From Enterovibrio calviensis DSM 14347 (GTDB lineage: Bacteria > Pseudomonadota > Gammaproteobacteria > Enterobacterales > Vibrionaceae), in NCBI RefSeq assembly GCF_000621165.1, contig NZ_JHZA01000001.1, forward strand, positions 620,001 through 684,000: a DNA stretch of 64,000 nt, written 5' to 3'. Numbering within the stretch: position 1 is the first letter of the stretch; each line of letters begins with the position of its first letter. Shown here in pieces: positions 39,926 to 50,200 of the stretch. The notes beneath the pieces were generated by a model. That model was not told where the DNA came from. It ran no database searches and saw nothing but the letters and a program-made list of their open reading frames with translations. The translations under genes were made by a program, and so were the position numbers.

Positions 39926-42799
39926 ATGGTTGAGTTTTACATTCCCATTGAACAAGACAACAAAGACTTTGGTACACCTGAAATCAAGGGTGAGGATCTA
40001 AAAGCAATCACGTTGTCGATTGATGGATGGCCCGTCACTGTGCCTGAAGGCACATCCGTGATGCGTGCAGCAGCGTCCATGAACATTCAAATTCCGAAAT
40101 TGTGTGCGACGGATAGCTTAGAAGCGTTTGGATCGTGTCGTTTATGTGTGGTGGATATAGAAGGCATGCGCGGAAAACCCGCGTCTTGTACTACCCCTGT
40201 GGCGGAAGGCATGGTGGTCACGACGCAAAATTCGGCACTACAGAAGTTACGCCGTAACGTCATGGAGCTGTATATTTCAGATCACCCTCTCGATTGCCTA
40301 ACCTGCGCCGTGAATGGCGATTGTGAATTGCAGGATATGGCAGGTGCAGTGGGTCTTCGTGATGTTCGCTATGGATTCGACGGTGAAAACCACCTGAATA
40401 TGGAAAAAGATACGTCGAACCCTTATTTCACCTTTGATACCAGTAAGTGCATTGTGTGTTCACGCTGTGTGCGTGCCTGTGAAGAGATCCAAGGGCAGCA
40501 TGCGCTCACGGTCGACGGCCGCGCCTTCGAATCTCGCATTGTTGCGGGTGACAGTAACTTTATGGAATCGGAATGTGTGTCTTGTGGCGCTTGTGTGCAG
40601 GCTTGTCCAACGGCAGCACTGACGGAAAACAGCGTGATCGAGCAGGGTACGCCGAGCCATTTCCGCACCACAACATGTGCCTATTGCGGCGTCGGTTGTT
40701 CATTCCGTGCTGAGATGCGAGGCGATCAGTTGGTGCGCATGGTGCCAAATAAAGACGGCAAAGCCAACCAAGGGCACTCATGCGTGAAAGGGCGTTTCGC
40801 CTTTGGTTACGCTACGCACCAAGATCGCGTTCTCGATCCGATGATCCGAGATTCTATTGATCAACCGTGGAAAAAAGTCAGTTGGGATGAGGCCATCGCT
40901 TTCGCTGCTCAACGACTCACTGATATTCGTGATCATCATGGCGTAAATGCGCTGGGGGGCATCACCTCTTCGCGCTGTACCAACGAAGAAACCTATTTGG
41001 TTCAGAAGTTGATTCGAGCGGGTTTTGGTACCAACAATGTCGATACTTGCGCACGAGTATGTCACTCCCCGACGGGCTATGGATTAAAAACCACCATGGG
41101 TGAATCCGCAGGGACACAAACGTTCGATTCAGTCCAACAAGCTGATGTAGTGATCGTCATTGGTGCCAACCCAACAGACGGACACCCTGTGTTTGCTTCT
41201 CAGCTTAAGCGTCGTTTACGTGATGGCGCGAAACTCATTGTTGTTGACCCACGTGAAATCGACTTGGTTAATGCGCCACATGTTCGTGCGCAATACCACT
41301 TACAATTGCGCCCCGGCACCAACGTCGCTGTGCTCAATGCGTTAGCACACGTGATCATCAATGAAGGATTGGAAGCGACAGCCTTTATTGAAGAGCGCTG
41401 TGACGTGGAAGCATACAACAAATGGCGAACGTTCATTGCCCAAGCGTCATGCTCTCCCGAGGAATTGGAGGGGGCAACTGGCGTGCCTGCTATGTTGATC
41501 CGTGAAGCAGCAAGACTGTATGCCAAAGCGGGTAACGGTGCGATTTACTATGGATTAGGCGTCACCGAACACAGCCAAGGCAGCTCTGCGGTGATGGCGA
41601 TTGCCAACCTTGCCATGGCGACGGGGAATCTCGGTCGCGAAGGTGTGGGAGTGAATCCACTTCGCGGTCAAAATAATGTGCAGGGCAGCTGCGATATGGG
41701 CTCGTTCCCGCATGAGCTACCCGGCTATCGCCACGTTTCTGATCCTGAGGTTAGGGCGCTGTTTGAAAGCGAGTGGGGCGTGCCTATCGACAGTGAACCG
41801 GGACTGCGTATTCCTAATATGTTCGATGCCGCTGTAGCGGGTCGCTTCAAGGCACTTTACGTGCAGGGCGAAGACATCGCCCAATCCGACCCCAACACAC
41901 AGCATGTAGAAGCGGCGCTGACGGCACTGGATTGTCTGATCGTTCAAGATATTTTCTTAAATGAAACCGCGAAGTTCGCGCATGTATTCTTGCCGGGCGC
42001 GACCTTCTTGGAAAAAGACGGGACTTTCACCAATGCCGAACGTCGTATTTCTCCGGTACGCAAAGTGATGGCTCCGTTATCAGGCAAAGCAGATTGGGAA
42101 GCCACCGTTGCGCTCTCCAATGCGCTCGGGTTCGAGATGGACTACAGTCACCCGTCTGAGATTATGGATGAGATCGCAAGGCTGACACCGACATTCCATG
42201 GCGTGAGCTATGAGAAAATAGACAAGTTGGGTTCGATTCAATGGCCGTGTAACGATGAAGCACCGGAAGGTACGCCGACCATGCACATTGGTAACTTTGT
42301 GAAGGGAAAAGGCAGCTTTGTGGTGACCGATTACGTCGCCTCGGAAGAGAAAGTGAATAAGCGCTTCCCGCTGTTACTAACTACGGGACGCATCTTGTCT
42401 CAATACAATGTGGGCGCGCAAACTCGACGTACTGAGAACTCGCAGTGGCATCAGCAAGATGTACTGGAAATCCACCCGCTTGATGCTGAAGATCGTGGCA
42501 TTACTGATGGCTCGCCGGTGCGCGTTGCCAGCCGAGCCGGAGAAGTAACGTTGCCTGCGCAAATCAGTAACCGCATGCAGCCAGGTGTGGTGTACACCAC
42601 TTTCCACCACCCTGTATCCGGCACCAATGTGGTGACCACAGACAATTCTGATTGGGCCACCAATTGTCCTGAATATAAAGTGACTGCGGTTCAGGTCAAA
42701 GTGGCCGTGGAACCGGCGGAATGGCAGGCGAGATTTAAGCAGTTCGACGAACAACAGCAAGCCCATTTGTCAGCAGCAACACAGGAAGGAGAGTCATAA
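39926..42799 (+). CDS. fdsA: NAD-dependent formate dehydrogenase, catalytic alpha subunit
   Basis: 957 residues. It has an N-terminal [2Fe-2S] domain (CATDSLEAFGSCRLCV...C), a His-Cys3 cluster (HPLDCLTCAVNGDCEL), two ferredoxin clusters (CIVCSRCVRACEE, CVSCGACVQACPTAA) and a further [4Fe-4S] site (CAYCGVGCSFR...C). The molybdenum bis-MGD domain comes next. The metal ligand is a cysteine (TGT at 41060-41062 in ARVCHSPTG), not selenocysteine. Substrate oxidation occurs here; electrons run through the clusters to FdsG and FdsB. Start 39926 follows GAGGAG. fdsD begins directly after the stop. Confidence 0.96.
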   Translation: MVEFYIPIEQDNKDFGTPEIKGEDLKAITLSIDGWPVTVPEGTSVMRAAASMNIQIPKLCATDSLEAFGSCRLCVVDIEGMRGKPASCTTPVAEGMVVTTQNSALQKLRRNVMELYISDHPLDCLTCAVNGDCELQDMAGAVGLRDVRYGFDGENHLNMEKDTSNPYFTFDTSKCIVCSRCVRACEEIQGQHALTVDGRAFESRIVAGDSNFMESECVSCGACVQACPTAALTENSVIEQGTPSHFRTTTCAYCGVGCSFRAEMRGDQLVRMVPNKDGKANQGHSCVKGRFAFGYATHQDRVLDPMIRDSIDQPWKKVSWDEAIAFAAQRLTDIRDHHGVNALGGITSSRCTNEETYLVQKLIRAGFGTNNVDTCARVCHSPTGYGLKTTMGESAGTQTFDSVQQADVVIVIGANPTDGHPVFASQLKRRLRDGAKLIVVDPREIDLVNAPHVRAQYHLQLRPGTNVAVLNALAHVIINEGLEATAFIEERCDVEAYNKWRTFIAQASCSPEELEGATGVPAMLIREAARLYAKAGNGAIYYGLGVTEHSQGSSAVMAIANLAMATGNLGREGVGVNPLRGQNNVQGSCDMGSFPHELPGYRHVSDPEVRALFESEWGVPIDSEPGLRIPNMFDAAVAGRFKALYVQGEDIAQSDPNTQHVEAALTALDCLIVQDIFLNETAKFAHVFLPGATFLEKDGTFTNAERRISPVRKVMAPLSGKADWEATVALSNALGFEMDYSHPSEIMDEIARLTPTFHGVSYEKIDKLGSIQWPCNDEAPEGTPTMHIGNFVKGKGSFVVTDYVASEEKVNKRFPLLLTTGRILSQYNVGAQTRRTENSQWHQQDVLEIHPLDAEDRGITDGSPVRVASRAGEVTLPAQISNRMQPGVVYTTFHHPVSGTNVVTTDNSDWATNCPEYKVTAVQVKVAVEPAEWQARFKQFDEQQQAHLSAATQEGES

Positions 42800-43045
42800 A
42801 TGGCGGATGAATTTCACGGAGAGCATGTCCGCAATCAACGTTTGTATGACATGGCAAACCAGATTGCTGACAACCTCGTTCATGGCAGAGAACAGGAAGA
42901 CACGATTGACGAGGTGGCGTCCCACATTCGACGTTTTTGGTCTTTAGATATGAAAGAAAGCTTGTTTGATGCGGTAGATTCCGAGGTGCTGAATCCTATT
43001 GCCAAGCAGGCGGCTGAAAAGCTGGCGTTGGACTATCGCAAGTAG
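42800..43045 (+). CDS. fdsD: formate dehydrogenase, delta subunit
   Basis: 81 residues, the short helical protein that completes soluble FdsGBAD complexes. Recognisable features are MANQIADNLVHG, HIRRFWSLDMKESLF and NPIAKQAAEKLA. The ATG is immediately after the fdsA TAA, so translation is coupled. It has no cofactor site and is needed for stability of the complex in characterised systems. A clear terminator follows. An fdhD/fdsC sulfurtransferase gene, often in this operon, is absent here. Confidence 0.92.
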   Translation: MADEFHGEHVRNQRLYDMANQIADNLVHGREQEDTIDEVASHIRRFWSLDMKESLFDAVDSEVLNPIAKQAAEKLALDYRK

Positions 43046-43068
43046 TTTGACGGCAGTGACGAGAAATC

Positions 43069-43096
43069 AAAAAGCTAGCGTCTGTGCTAGCTTTTT
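43069..43096. terminator. terminator after fdsD
   Basis: aaaaagctagc (43069-43079) pairs with gctagcttttt (43086-43096). It is usable in both directions, between fdsD and the convergent siderophore gene. Confidence 0.88.
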
Positions 43097-43130
43097 CGTC
43101 TTTGGCGTAAGTGGCAGTGAGTAAACCGCG

Positions 43131-43907
43131 TTAGGCCGTTGCTTCTGCATCTTCGCGTTTTGCTACTTTGTGGCCTTCTTCGGTAACGCCATTTTTCCAG
43201 TAGCTGCTGATGTAAATATTGTCGCGATCCACGCCTTTATCATTGCGGAAGTATTGGCGTAGCGCGCGCATGGTCTCGAATTCACAGGCGCACCACACAG
43301 CAGCGTCACCGTCCAACCAGACTTGTTCTTGAACATGCGATGCTAGCGTGCCATTTTGCCCTTTGATCACCCAAGTGAGCATCATGCCTTCCGGCGCATT
43401 AATCGTTTGAATATCAGCCTCTGATAGCACCTCAATCACAGCATGGCCTTTGGCGTGCTTTGGTAGCGCGGCAATTTTGACTGACAAAGCCGGCAGTGCT
43501 GTCATGTCTGCCACCATAAAGAACCAATCGGCTTCATGGTTGATAGCTTGGATGGTTCCCGGCCCTGCAATGTTAATAGTGTCGCCTTCTTTGGCGGCCA
43601 TCGACCAGCGCGCTGCATGTCCACATCCGCAATCCTTCACTTCATGACGAACAAAATCGACCGTCACCGTATGAGCTGACAAATCGATATGTCGAATGGT
43701 ATAGGTGCGAAGGACAGGGCGCTCACCTTCAGCGAGAGCGCTTAGGTCAGTGCTGCCTTCAGGCGTAAACATCAATTTGATATAGCCGCCTTCGCAATCC
43801 ACAGGGAAGCGAGCAAGGTCAGTACCGTGCAGCACGATACGTTGCATGTTCGGTGTGATTTGCTCAGTGGACTGAACGACAAGCGAAGTAGGGGTAGGTT
43901 TTTTCAT
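43131..43907 (-). CDS. siderophore-interacting protein (ferric-siderophore reductase, ViuB/YqjH family)
   Basis: 258 residues from ATG 43907; the frame runs to 43964. FAD-binding domain with VLRTYTIRH (the RxYS/T-type flavin motif), HAARWSMAAKEGDTINIAGPG and an NAD(P)H-binding part with WFFMVADMTALPAL, WCACEFETMRALRQYF. It reduces iron in ferric siderophores in the cytosol. A nearly perfect Fur box lies 81 bases upstream. It is unrelated in function to the convergent formate dehydrogenase operon, except that the latter needs much Fe-S. Confidence 0.93.
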   Translation of the reverse strand: MKKPTPTSLVVQSTEQITPNMQRIVLHGTDLARFPVDCEGGYIKLMFTPEGSTDLSALAEGERPVLRTYTIRHIDLSAHTVTVDFVRHEVKDCGCGHAARWSMAAKEGDTINIAGPGTIQAINHEADWFFMVADMTALPALSVKIAALPKHAKGHAVIEVLSEADIQTINAPEGMMLTWVIKGQNGTLASHVQEQVWLDGDAAVWCACEFETMRALRQYFRNDKGVDRDNIYISSYWKNGVTEEGHKVAKREDAEATA

Positions 43908-43987
43908 TCTTGTTCTCGTGGTTTCCGTCTCGTGGTGCAAAGACTGCTTAACTTTCACCCACAATAAGCCAGATGAATGATTTTTTC

Positions 43988-44006
43988 AATGATAACGATT
44001 ATCATT
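43988..44006. promoter_or_regulatory. Fur box
   Basis: aatgataacgattatcatt has eight-base arms AATGATAA/TTATCATT around CGA, close to the Fur consensus, upstream of the siderophore-interacting protein gene. Confidence 0.9.
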
Positions 44007-44114
44007 TGCGTAAATTTACATTTTGTCAGACAGCGTGATTACCTGAGTTTTTCTAACATCAAATCTTAAGACGAACTGCTTGGCGGGTCTTGCTGACATC
44101 TGAAAATGAACCTC

Positions 44115-44190
44115 TTCAGGTTACTTGGGTATATACCCAAACAACCTGATGGCCTCTGAAATCGAGCATTTCCAGATTACTTGGGTATAC
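44115..44190. repeat. palindromic repeat copy (rearranged)
   Basis: ttcaggttacttgggtata (44115-44133) abuts tacccaaacaacctgatggc, and a second ttgggtata ends at 44189. It is related to the ends and the subterminal GGCCTCTGAAATCGAGCAT part of the 23784-24049 element. Confidence 0.75.
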
Positions 44191-44495
44191 ATGTGTTTAT
44201 GAAATTCTATTTTGTGAGATTCAAATAGCTAAGGATAAGACATCAGAGAATTTAACCGTGTGGCGACGTATATTAATGACTGATGTGTATGGTGCTTTTA
44301 ATTCAGTGGGGCTAGATTGTCGCTCTTATTATTGAGCTGTTTGTATTTTATGTGATTTGGTTTTAAGTGTTTTTTGAACCGAGTCAAATAAGTGGTTTTC
44401 ATTGCTTTATAGTTTTATAACGTCAGGTAGTCTGTCGGGATTCTTTTAAGTGTGAATAAAAATATAAACACACTAGCGTTTAAGAGTAACGTCAT

Positions 44496-45110
44496 ATGGT
44501 TTTAGGTGATTTTTTTGATGCGTTGTTAGCATTTCCCACGAATGTATTCTTCTTGCCGTTCTTACTTTTCCTACTGATATTATTGATAGATCTAGTATTT
44601 AATGTCGTCGAAGGGGTTACGGGTGATTTGGATCTGTTCGATTTAGATAATATTCCTGGTTCAGGGCTGCTTTTGCCACCGGTGCTTTCAAAAGTACCGC
44701 TTATGGTAGCATTGAGTGTCTCATTTTTCGTTGCAACCGTTATATCGTTCTATTTAACAATGTATATATCTGTGCTTTTCCCAAGCACTATCCAGTTCGT
44801 TGTAGACCTCGTATCAATCCCTATTATCGCTTATTTATCGTTAGCAATTTCCGCTTGGTTGTTGAAACCTATTTCTCCTTTATTCGATAGGAAGAAGGCG
44901 TTTGCAGAAGTTGAGTTTATTGGTTTGAAAGGGCGCGTTCACAGCAGTGTCGTGACTCAGGATAAAGGGGAAATAATGGTGTTACATCAGGGCAATGAAT
45001 TTTTGCTAGATGTAGTAATACAAGACGATGTTTCAACAAGCTACGGTGATGAAGTCATCATCGTTTATAAGGATTCTGCAACAAAACGATATGTTGTTGC
45101 CAAAGCATAA
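44496..45110 (+). CDS. YqiJ/NfeD-like membrane OB-fold protein
   Basis: 204 residues. Three hydrophobic segments (about 14-37, 65-90, 96-125) are followed by a C-terminal OB-like beta domain (AEVEFIGLKGRVHSSVVTQD, GDEVIIVYKD). This plan is that of E. coli YqiJ, a NfeD-like partner of flotillin YqiK. First gene of the five-gene operon and 24 bases before the flotillin start. Probably forms or organises membrane microdomains with the flotillin. Confidence 0.85.
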   Translation: MVLGDFFDALLAFPTNVFFLPFLLFLLILLIDLVFNVVEGVTGDLDLFDLDNIPGSGLLLPPVLSKVPLMVALSVSFFVATVISFYLTMYISVLFPSTIQFVVDLVSIPIIAYLSLAISAWLLKPISPLFDRKKAFAEVEFIGLKGRVHSSVVTQDKGEIMVLHQGNEFLLDVVIQDDVSTSYGDEVIIVYKDSATKRYVVAKA

Positions 45111-45134
45111 TGGAAGTTTGATCAGGAGATGAAC

Positions 45135-47219
45135 ATGGAAGTTTCACCGAGTTTGATATTTATTGCTGTAGGTGTAGGTATATTCCTGCTGCTACTGATA
45201 TTCCTTACTTCTCGCTACAAGAAAGTTCGCGGAGAGGGTGATGCCTTAATAGTGAACGGACTTCACCGCACACGTGCTTCGCTAACCGGTACCTTTGTGT
45301 GGCCGATTATCAACCGATTTGAGTACATGGACATCACGCGTAAGAAAATCTCGGTTGTACGTAGTGGTCGTAAAGATCAGGAAGGCGAAGAATACGAGGG
45401 TCTTCACTGCAGAGATAATATTCGTGCAGACTTGAGAGTTGATTTCTACATCGGTGTAAACCATGAAGAAGAAGATATTGTCCGCGTTGCGAAACTGTTC
45501 ACTGCACATGAAGCGTCAAATCTTGAGCGCCTCAAAGAACACTTTCAGCCTAAATTTTCTGAAGCGTTGAAAACGGCGGTAAAACAGTTCGAATTCGAAG
45601 AGTTGTTGACGAATCGCCGCGCATTCCGTGATGCCGTTGTTGAAGTGATTGGCAGCGAAATGGATGGTTTCAAAATCTACGATGTGGTTATCGATAAAGT
45701 TGACCAAACCGCGCTAGATGCACACAGCCCAGACAATATTCTTGATGTTGAAGGTATTCGTAAGATCTCGGCGATCACCGCCCAGAAAAACACAGAAACG
45801 AATGCCATCCGTCAGGATGAACGCACAACGATGAAGAAGAAAAACGTTGAAGCGGAAGCGAACCGTCTGCAATTAGACAAGCAAGAGAAAGAGAGCATTG
45901 CCCGCACTCAGCGTGAAGTCGACATCATTGAGGCGCAAGAAGAAGCGCTTGCGGCAGAGAAACGCGAAGAGTATCAACGTGTCACTGAACTGGCGAAACT
46001 AGAAACGGAAGAAGAAGTATCCAAGAAACGTGAAAGCGTGGAAATGGAAGTGGAAATGACCCGTATCGCCAATCAGCGCCAAGTCGCTATTCAACAAGAA
46101 GAGCTAAATCGTTCTGTTGAAACAGAAAAAGTTCGCACGGCCACAGAAGTGGTTGAGCGCGAGATGCACAAAGAGACCACAGTAGAAGAAGCGCTTAAAG
46201 CTGTATCTGAAACACGCTCTCAACGTGTTGAGATTGAACGCAAAATTGCCCGCGAAGAGGAAGAGACTGAGAACCTACGTGTTAATGAGCGTGTAGGTCG
46301 TGAAAAACGCGTGAAGATGATTGAAGCAGAAGCGGCGGCAGAAGCGGCACAGCTTGAATTACTGGTTGGTGCTCGCGCTGAGAAAGATGCAGCAAAAGAA
46401 CGTGCGGAGCGTTTGCTGATTGAAAATGAAGCCGAACTTAAAGTGAAAACGCGTGATGCGGAAAATGATTTGGCCGTGAAGACACGCGAAGCAGAAGCTG
46501 AGCATATTGTCACCACCAAGCGTGCAGAAGCGGGTTATGTGGCGAAAGAACGTGAAGCCGCAGCCAAAGAGCGTATGGCGCATGCAGAAAAAGAAATGAT
46601 CAGCGCAACGGGTCTGGCTGAGGTCGAAGTGGACCGCGAACGTGCTCAGGCCATTAAAGAAACTGGCGAGGCGGAAGCCTTTGCTATGCAAAGCGCGGGT
46701 GAAGCAGAAGCGCAGGCACTTCGTGCCAAAGGCTTGGCAGAAGCAGAATCACAAACAGCACGCTTTGAAGCGGCGCAACAATACGATGAGCACACACGCG
46801 ATCACGATAAGTGGGTGATGCAACTTCAACAAGACAAAGACTTGGAAATCGCGCGTATTGATGCACAGAAAACCGTCGTCAGTGAAAACGCGAAGGCACT
46901 GGCTGAAGCACTGTCTAAAGCGGATATCCGCCTGTTCGGTGGTGAAGGGATGGAACAAATTCGTCGCACCATCATGGATGCCTCCGCGATTGATGCCAAA
47001 TTTGAGCAATCTAAAGTGCTGAATCCATTGGTGTCTGAGTATGTGGATGGAAACCGAAGCCTTCCAGACGATCTGAAAGCCATTTTGGAAAACACAGAAC
47101 TGAAAAGCAGCGATCTGAGCAATGTGGCGTTGGCGAGCTTGTTGAATTCTCAAGGCGGTGCGACCGAGCTATTGAAGAAAATTCAGAGCTCAATGGAGCC
47201 GTCATCAGACGATAAATAA
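45135..47219 (+). CDS. flotillin (YqiK-like SPFH protein)
   Basis: About 694 residues from ATG 45135 (AGGAG 6 bases upstream; ATG 45129 lies too close to it). One N-terminal helix (SLIFIAVGVGIFLLLLIFLT) is followed by an SPFH/band-7 domain (about 35-205) and a very long charged coiled coil rich in EAEA, REAEAE and AKERxxA heptads (about 240-580). The end is DDLKAILENTELKSSDLSNV. Flotillins oligomerise into membrane scaffolds. E. coli has only the yqiJ-yqiK pair, whereas here three more genes follow, implying that an ATPase, a PLD-family protein and TelA work at the scaffold. Confidence 0.92.
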   Translation: MEVSPSLIFIAVGVGIFLLLLIFLTSRYKKVRGEGDALIVNGLHRTRASLTGTFVWPIINRFEYMDITRKKISVVRSGRKDQEGEEYEGLHCRDNIRADLRVDFYIGVNHEEEDIVRVAKLFTAHEASNLERLKEHFQPKFSEALKTAVKQFEFEELLTNRRAFRDAVVEVIGSEMDGFKIYDVVIDKVDQTALDAHSPDNILDVEGIRKISAITAQKNTETNAIRQDERTTMKKKNVEAEANRLQLDKQEKESIARTQREVDIIEAQEEALAAEKREEYQRVTELAKLETEEEVSKKRESVEMEVEMTRIANQRQVAIQQEELNRSVETEKVRTATEVVEREMHKETTVEEALKAVSETRSQRVEIERKIAREEEETENLRVNERVGREKRVKMIEAEAAAEAAQLELLVGARAEKDAAKERAERLLIENEAELKVKTRDAENDLAVKTREAEAEHIVTTKRAEAGYVAKEREAAAKERMAHAEKEMISATGLAEVEVDRERAQAIKETGEAEAFAMQSAGEAEAQALRAKGLAEAESQTARFEAAQQYDEHTRDHDKWVMQLQQDKDLEIARIDAQKTVVSENAKALAEALSKADIRLFGGEGMEQIRRTIMDASAIDAKFEQSKVLNPLVSEYVDGNRSLPDDLKAILENTELKSSDLSNVALASLLNSQGGATELLKKIQSSMEPSSDDK

Positions 47220-47239
47220 CCCTTCATTTCTTCTCACAG

Positions 47240-47265
47240 AATCCCGCCTCTTCAGAGGCGGGATT
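47240..47265 (+). promoter_or_regulatory. intercistronic hairpin before the giant ATPase gene
   Basis: aatcccgcctc (47240-47250) pairs with gaggcgggatt (47255-47265) around a four-base loop. There is no U-run; it ends 13 bases before the ATG at 47279, so it may tune expression or stabilise the flotillin mRNA end. Confidence 0.6.
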
Positions 47266-47278
47266 GATAGGTATTATT

Positions 47279-50200
47279 ATGTCAGAGACGACTCAACAAG
47301 CTGTGAGTGAAGGTGGTGCGTATGAGGTTCTCAAATCCCGCCTGTCCCAACAGGGCAACCAGCTAAAAAACCTTTCTCAGTCTTTCAATCAACAACGTCA
47401 GGATGTGTTTGGCGGACAAGAACTCACGCTGATTGGCAAAACCAATGTGCAAACTGACGCCAAGTGTATTCCCATTGATATGGCGCAGGTAAACCAACAG
47501 CTTTTGTTTGGTTACCACGTTCAGGTGGGCATGAAGGCTGTACCATCATTGGACGATGTGTTTGGCGTTTACCAACTTCATGAAAATGAAGGCACGTTCC
47601 GTGTTGAACCTTTACCTCTAGAAAACAGCTTTCTGAATGATTCACGTTTTTTGCATGAATTCACCGAGCTGTTTACTTATTACCGCGACGCACGTTTATC
47701 TCAAATCTCGCGTCAGGAAAGTATTCTTTATATCGCGTTTCAAATTGGTAGCAGACCCGAAGACCGTAAGGTATTTCGCTTCCAGTTAAATGCAAATTCC
47801 GCCGAGTACATGGACTCTTATGGCCATGCGCCGCTTGAGAGCGCGACACAGCATGACTTTGATTGGATAGCCACGACGCGTGAAGACCATGTATTGGGTG
47901 AACACCCGCATGTGTCTATTCGAGACAAGTTATTCGTTGAGTGTGTGGGTGGTGATTTAACCATTAAGGTCGAAGACAACACCTCAAATGGAAAAGGCAT
48001 TTATCGCGAAGACGTGGAAGATGCTCACCAGAGCATTGCAGATGCGCAAATCGATTATGCCTTTATTGGTGATTTGATTGCATTACGTGTGAAACCAAAT
48101 CGCGAAAAATACAGCCGCTATTTTCTTTACAACCCGCTTAATCAATCTGTAGTGCGCGCCGATGCGTTGCGTGAAAGCGCAAAAGCCTTGCCTGAAGATC
48201 ATGGTGTGCTTTATGCCAATGGGTATGTGCTCGCCAATGGTGAAAGCAAGCAATTCGATTTCCCTGCCAATAATCTCAAATTCTTTCAGAAAGTCATTTC
48301 ACCCAACGGTGAAGACATTCTGTATTTCTTTTTCAACGCAGTAGACGGTTACTACATCGCCTTCACCTACAACTTGATTGAGAAGAAATTCGAAGCACCC
48401 ATGGAAAGCCATGGTTATAGCCTTTACCCCGATGGACGGTTCCTTGTATTCCAATTGTCTGAAAACGCAGAAGCATCTACGATCCATCCGTTACGCATTT
48501 GGGATACTCCGTTTTCAACGCCAGAACACTATGCGCTTGAAAATGCTCAAGGAGATGGCAGCAGCCCGTTATTTAACTTAGGTAATACCGAGCTGGTTCG
48601 TGCTTTGTCGTCAGTGTTATCGATTTGCCAATTAGCGCAGACCGAGGAAGTGACGCAGGCAGCTTTTGAAATGCTGCTCAAACAGTGTCAGTCAACGCTA
48701 GATCACTATACCTGGCTCGGTCATGAATACGCATTAGGCATGGGCAAAGCCATCAGTGAGTTGATGGGCACTGCGGACAAAATCATCGATGAGTTCGCCA
48801 AGGTACAGCAGCTTCAAAGCCATGCCGCACAAAGCATTGAAGATCAGCACAGGATCGTTTCTGAGCTGATCGGCAAGATCAAACTCGCGCCGAAAGAACA
48901 AGCCAATACCTTGCTCACCTTGCTTTCAGAAGTGAAAGGGCAGGTGGGTGCTGTCATGGCGTTGCGTCAACAGCATTACATTGATGAAGTGCGGGTTGAT
49001 GCGTTACTGGAAACGCTTCAGGGTCAACGCGAAAATCTGAATCTGCAGTTGTTAAACCTGCTGCAAGATGAAAAGGCTTACCTGCCTTTTAAAAAGCACA
49101 TCCAGACCATTGAAACGCAGCTTGAAGAGGTGGATAAAACCGCTGAAATTCAGATCCTGCAAGAGCAGGTTGAAACACTGAGAAGCGAGCTTCAATTGGT
49201 GACGGAAGAAGTCACCGATATTGAAACGGATGACCCCACGCAAGCCACACGGATTTTGGATTTGACGACGGAAGTTTCGTCAATGCTAAACACTGTGTCT
49301 GCGAAACTTCGTGGTAAGTCTAAAGGCCTTCAAAGTGAAGAAGCGCAAGCTGAGTTCAGTGCGCAATTTAAGCTGCTTAGCCAGTCGGTTAGCAGTGCGA
49401 TGGAACAAGCGACAAGCCCTGATGATTGTGACAATCAATTGGCAAAGCTGGTGGGCCAGTTAGATAAGCTGGAATCACGGTTTGCGGATTTTGACCAATT
49501 CCTCGCTGAAATTTATGCCAAGCGAGATGAGATTCAGTCGACGCTGGATAACCACAAGCAGCAATTGATTGCGGCACAACAGCGTCGAGTCCAGAACCTT
49601 CTGCAAGCTGCCAATGTCACTATGTCGAGCATCGAAAAACGTGTTGAACGCTTTGATGATGTGGCGGGGCTTAACAGCTACTTCGCAACGGATGCGATGG
49701 TGCTGAAGCTGCATCAACTGTCGACAACGATTCGAGAGTTGGGTGACAGCGTGAAGGCTGACAGTGTCGATTCAAAAATCAAAGCACTGCAAGATCAGTC
49801 TTTACGTTCGCTGCGTGATAATCAGGATATCTTCGAGCAGGGCGGTAAAGTCCTTCGTCTTGGTAAACACCGTTTTAGCGTGAATCAACAGCCGCTCGAC
49901 TTGAGTCTTGTCGATCATGACGGCCAACTGTCTACGCATATTTCGGGCACAGATTTCTATCAATCTGTTGAAGATGAAACCTTCTTAACTCTCCAATCTA
50001 TGTCCCGTTTAGATGTAGCCTCAGAAAGTGAAGATGTTTATCGCGCGGAGTATTTGGCGTACCTGATCCTTCACGGCGCGGAACTCAATACCGACGGGTT
50101 GAGCCTCGATAAGCTCTATGCCGACCAAAAAGAAGGCATCTTGAGCGAGTGCGTACAAAAATTTGCAGCGCCTCGCTATAAAGAAGGTTACGTGAAAGGC

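Larger units (their letters stand above)
43908..44495. other. intergenic region: Fur box, repeat copy, A+T-rich promoter DNA
   Basis: About 590 bases. Near the left end is the Fur box (43988-44006), then a repeat copy (44115-44190), then A+T-rich sequence that presumably carries the promoter of the flotillin operon. No gene seen. Confidence 0.5.

Noticed and set aside
41048-41075. Possible selenocysteine in formate dehydrogenase
   Set aside because: The metal-ligand codon is TGT (41060-41062), cysteine; no in-frame TGA is needed for a full-length protein.
46220-47205. Several long minus ORFs inside the flotillin gene
   Set aside because: They are antisense products of the repetitive GAA/GCA-rich coiled-coil codons (Ser/Phe/Ala-rich translations).
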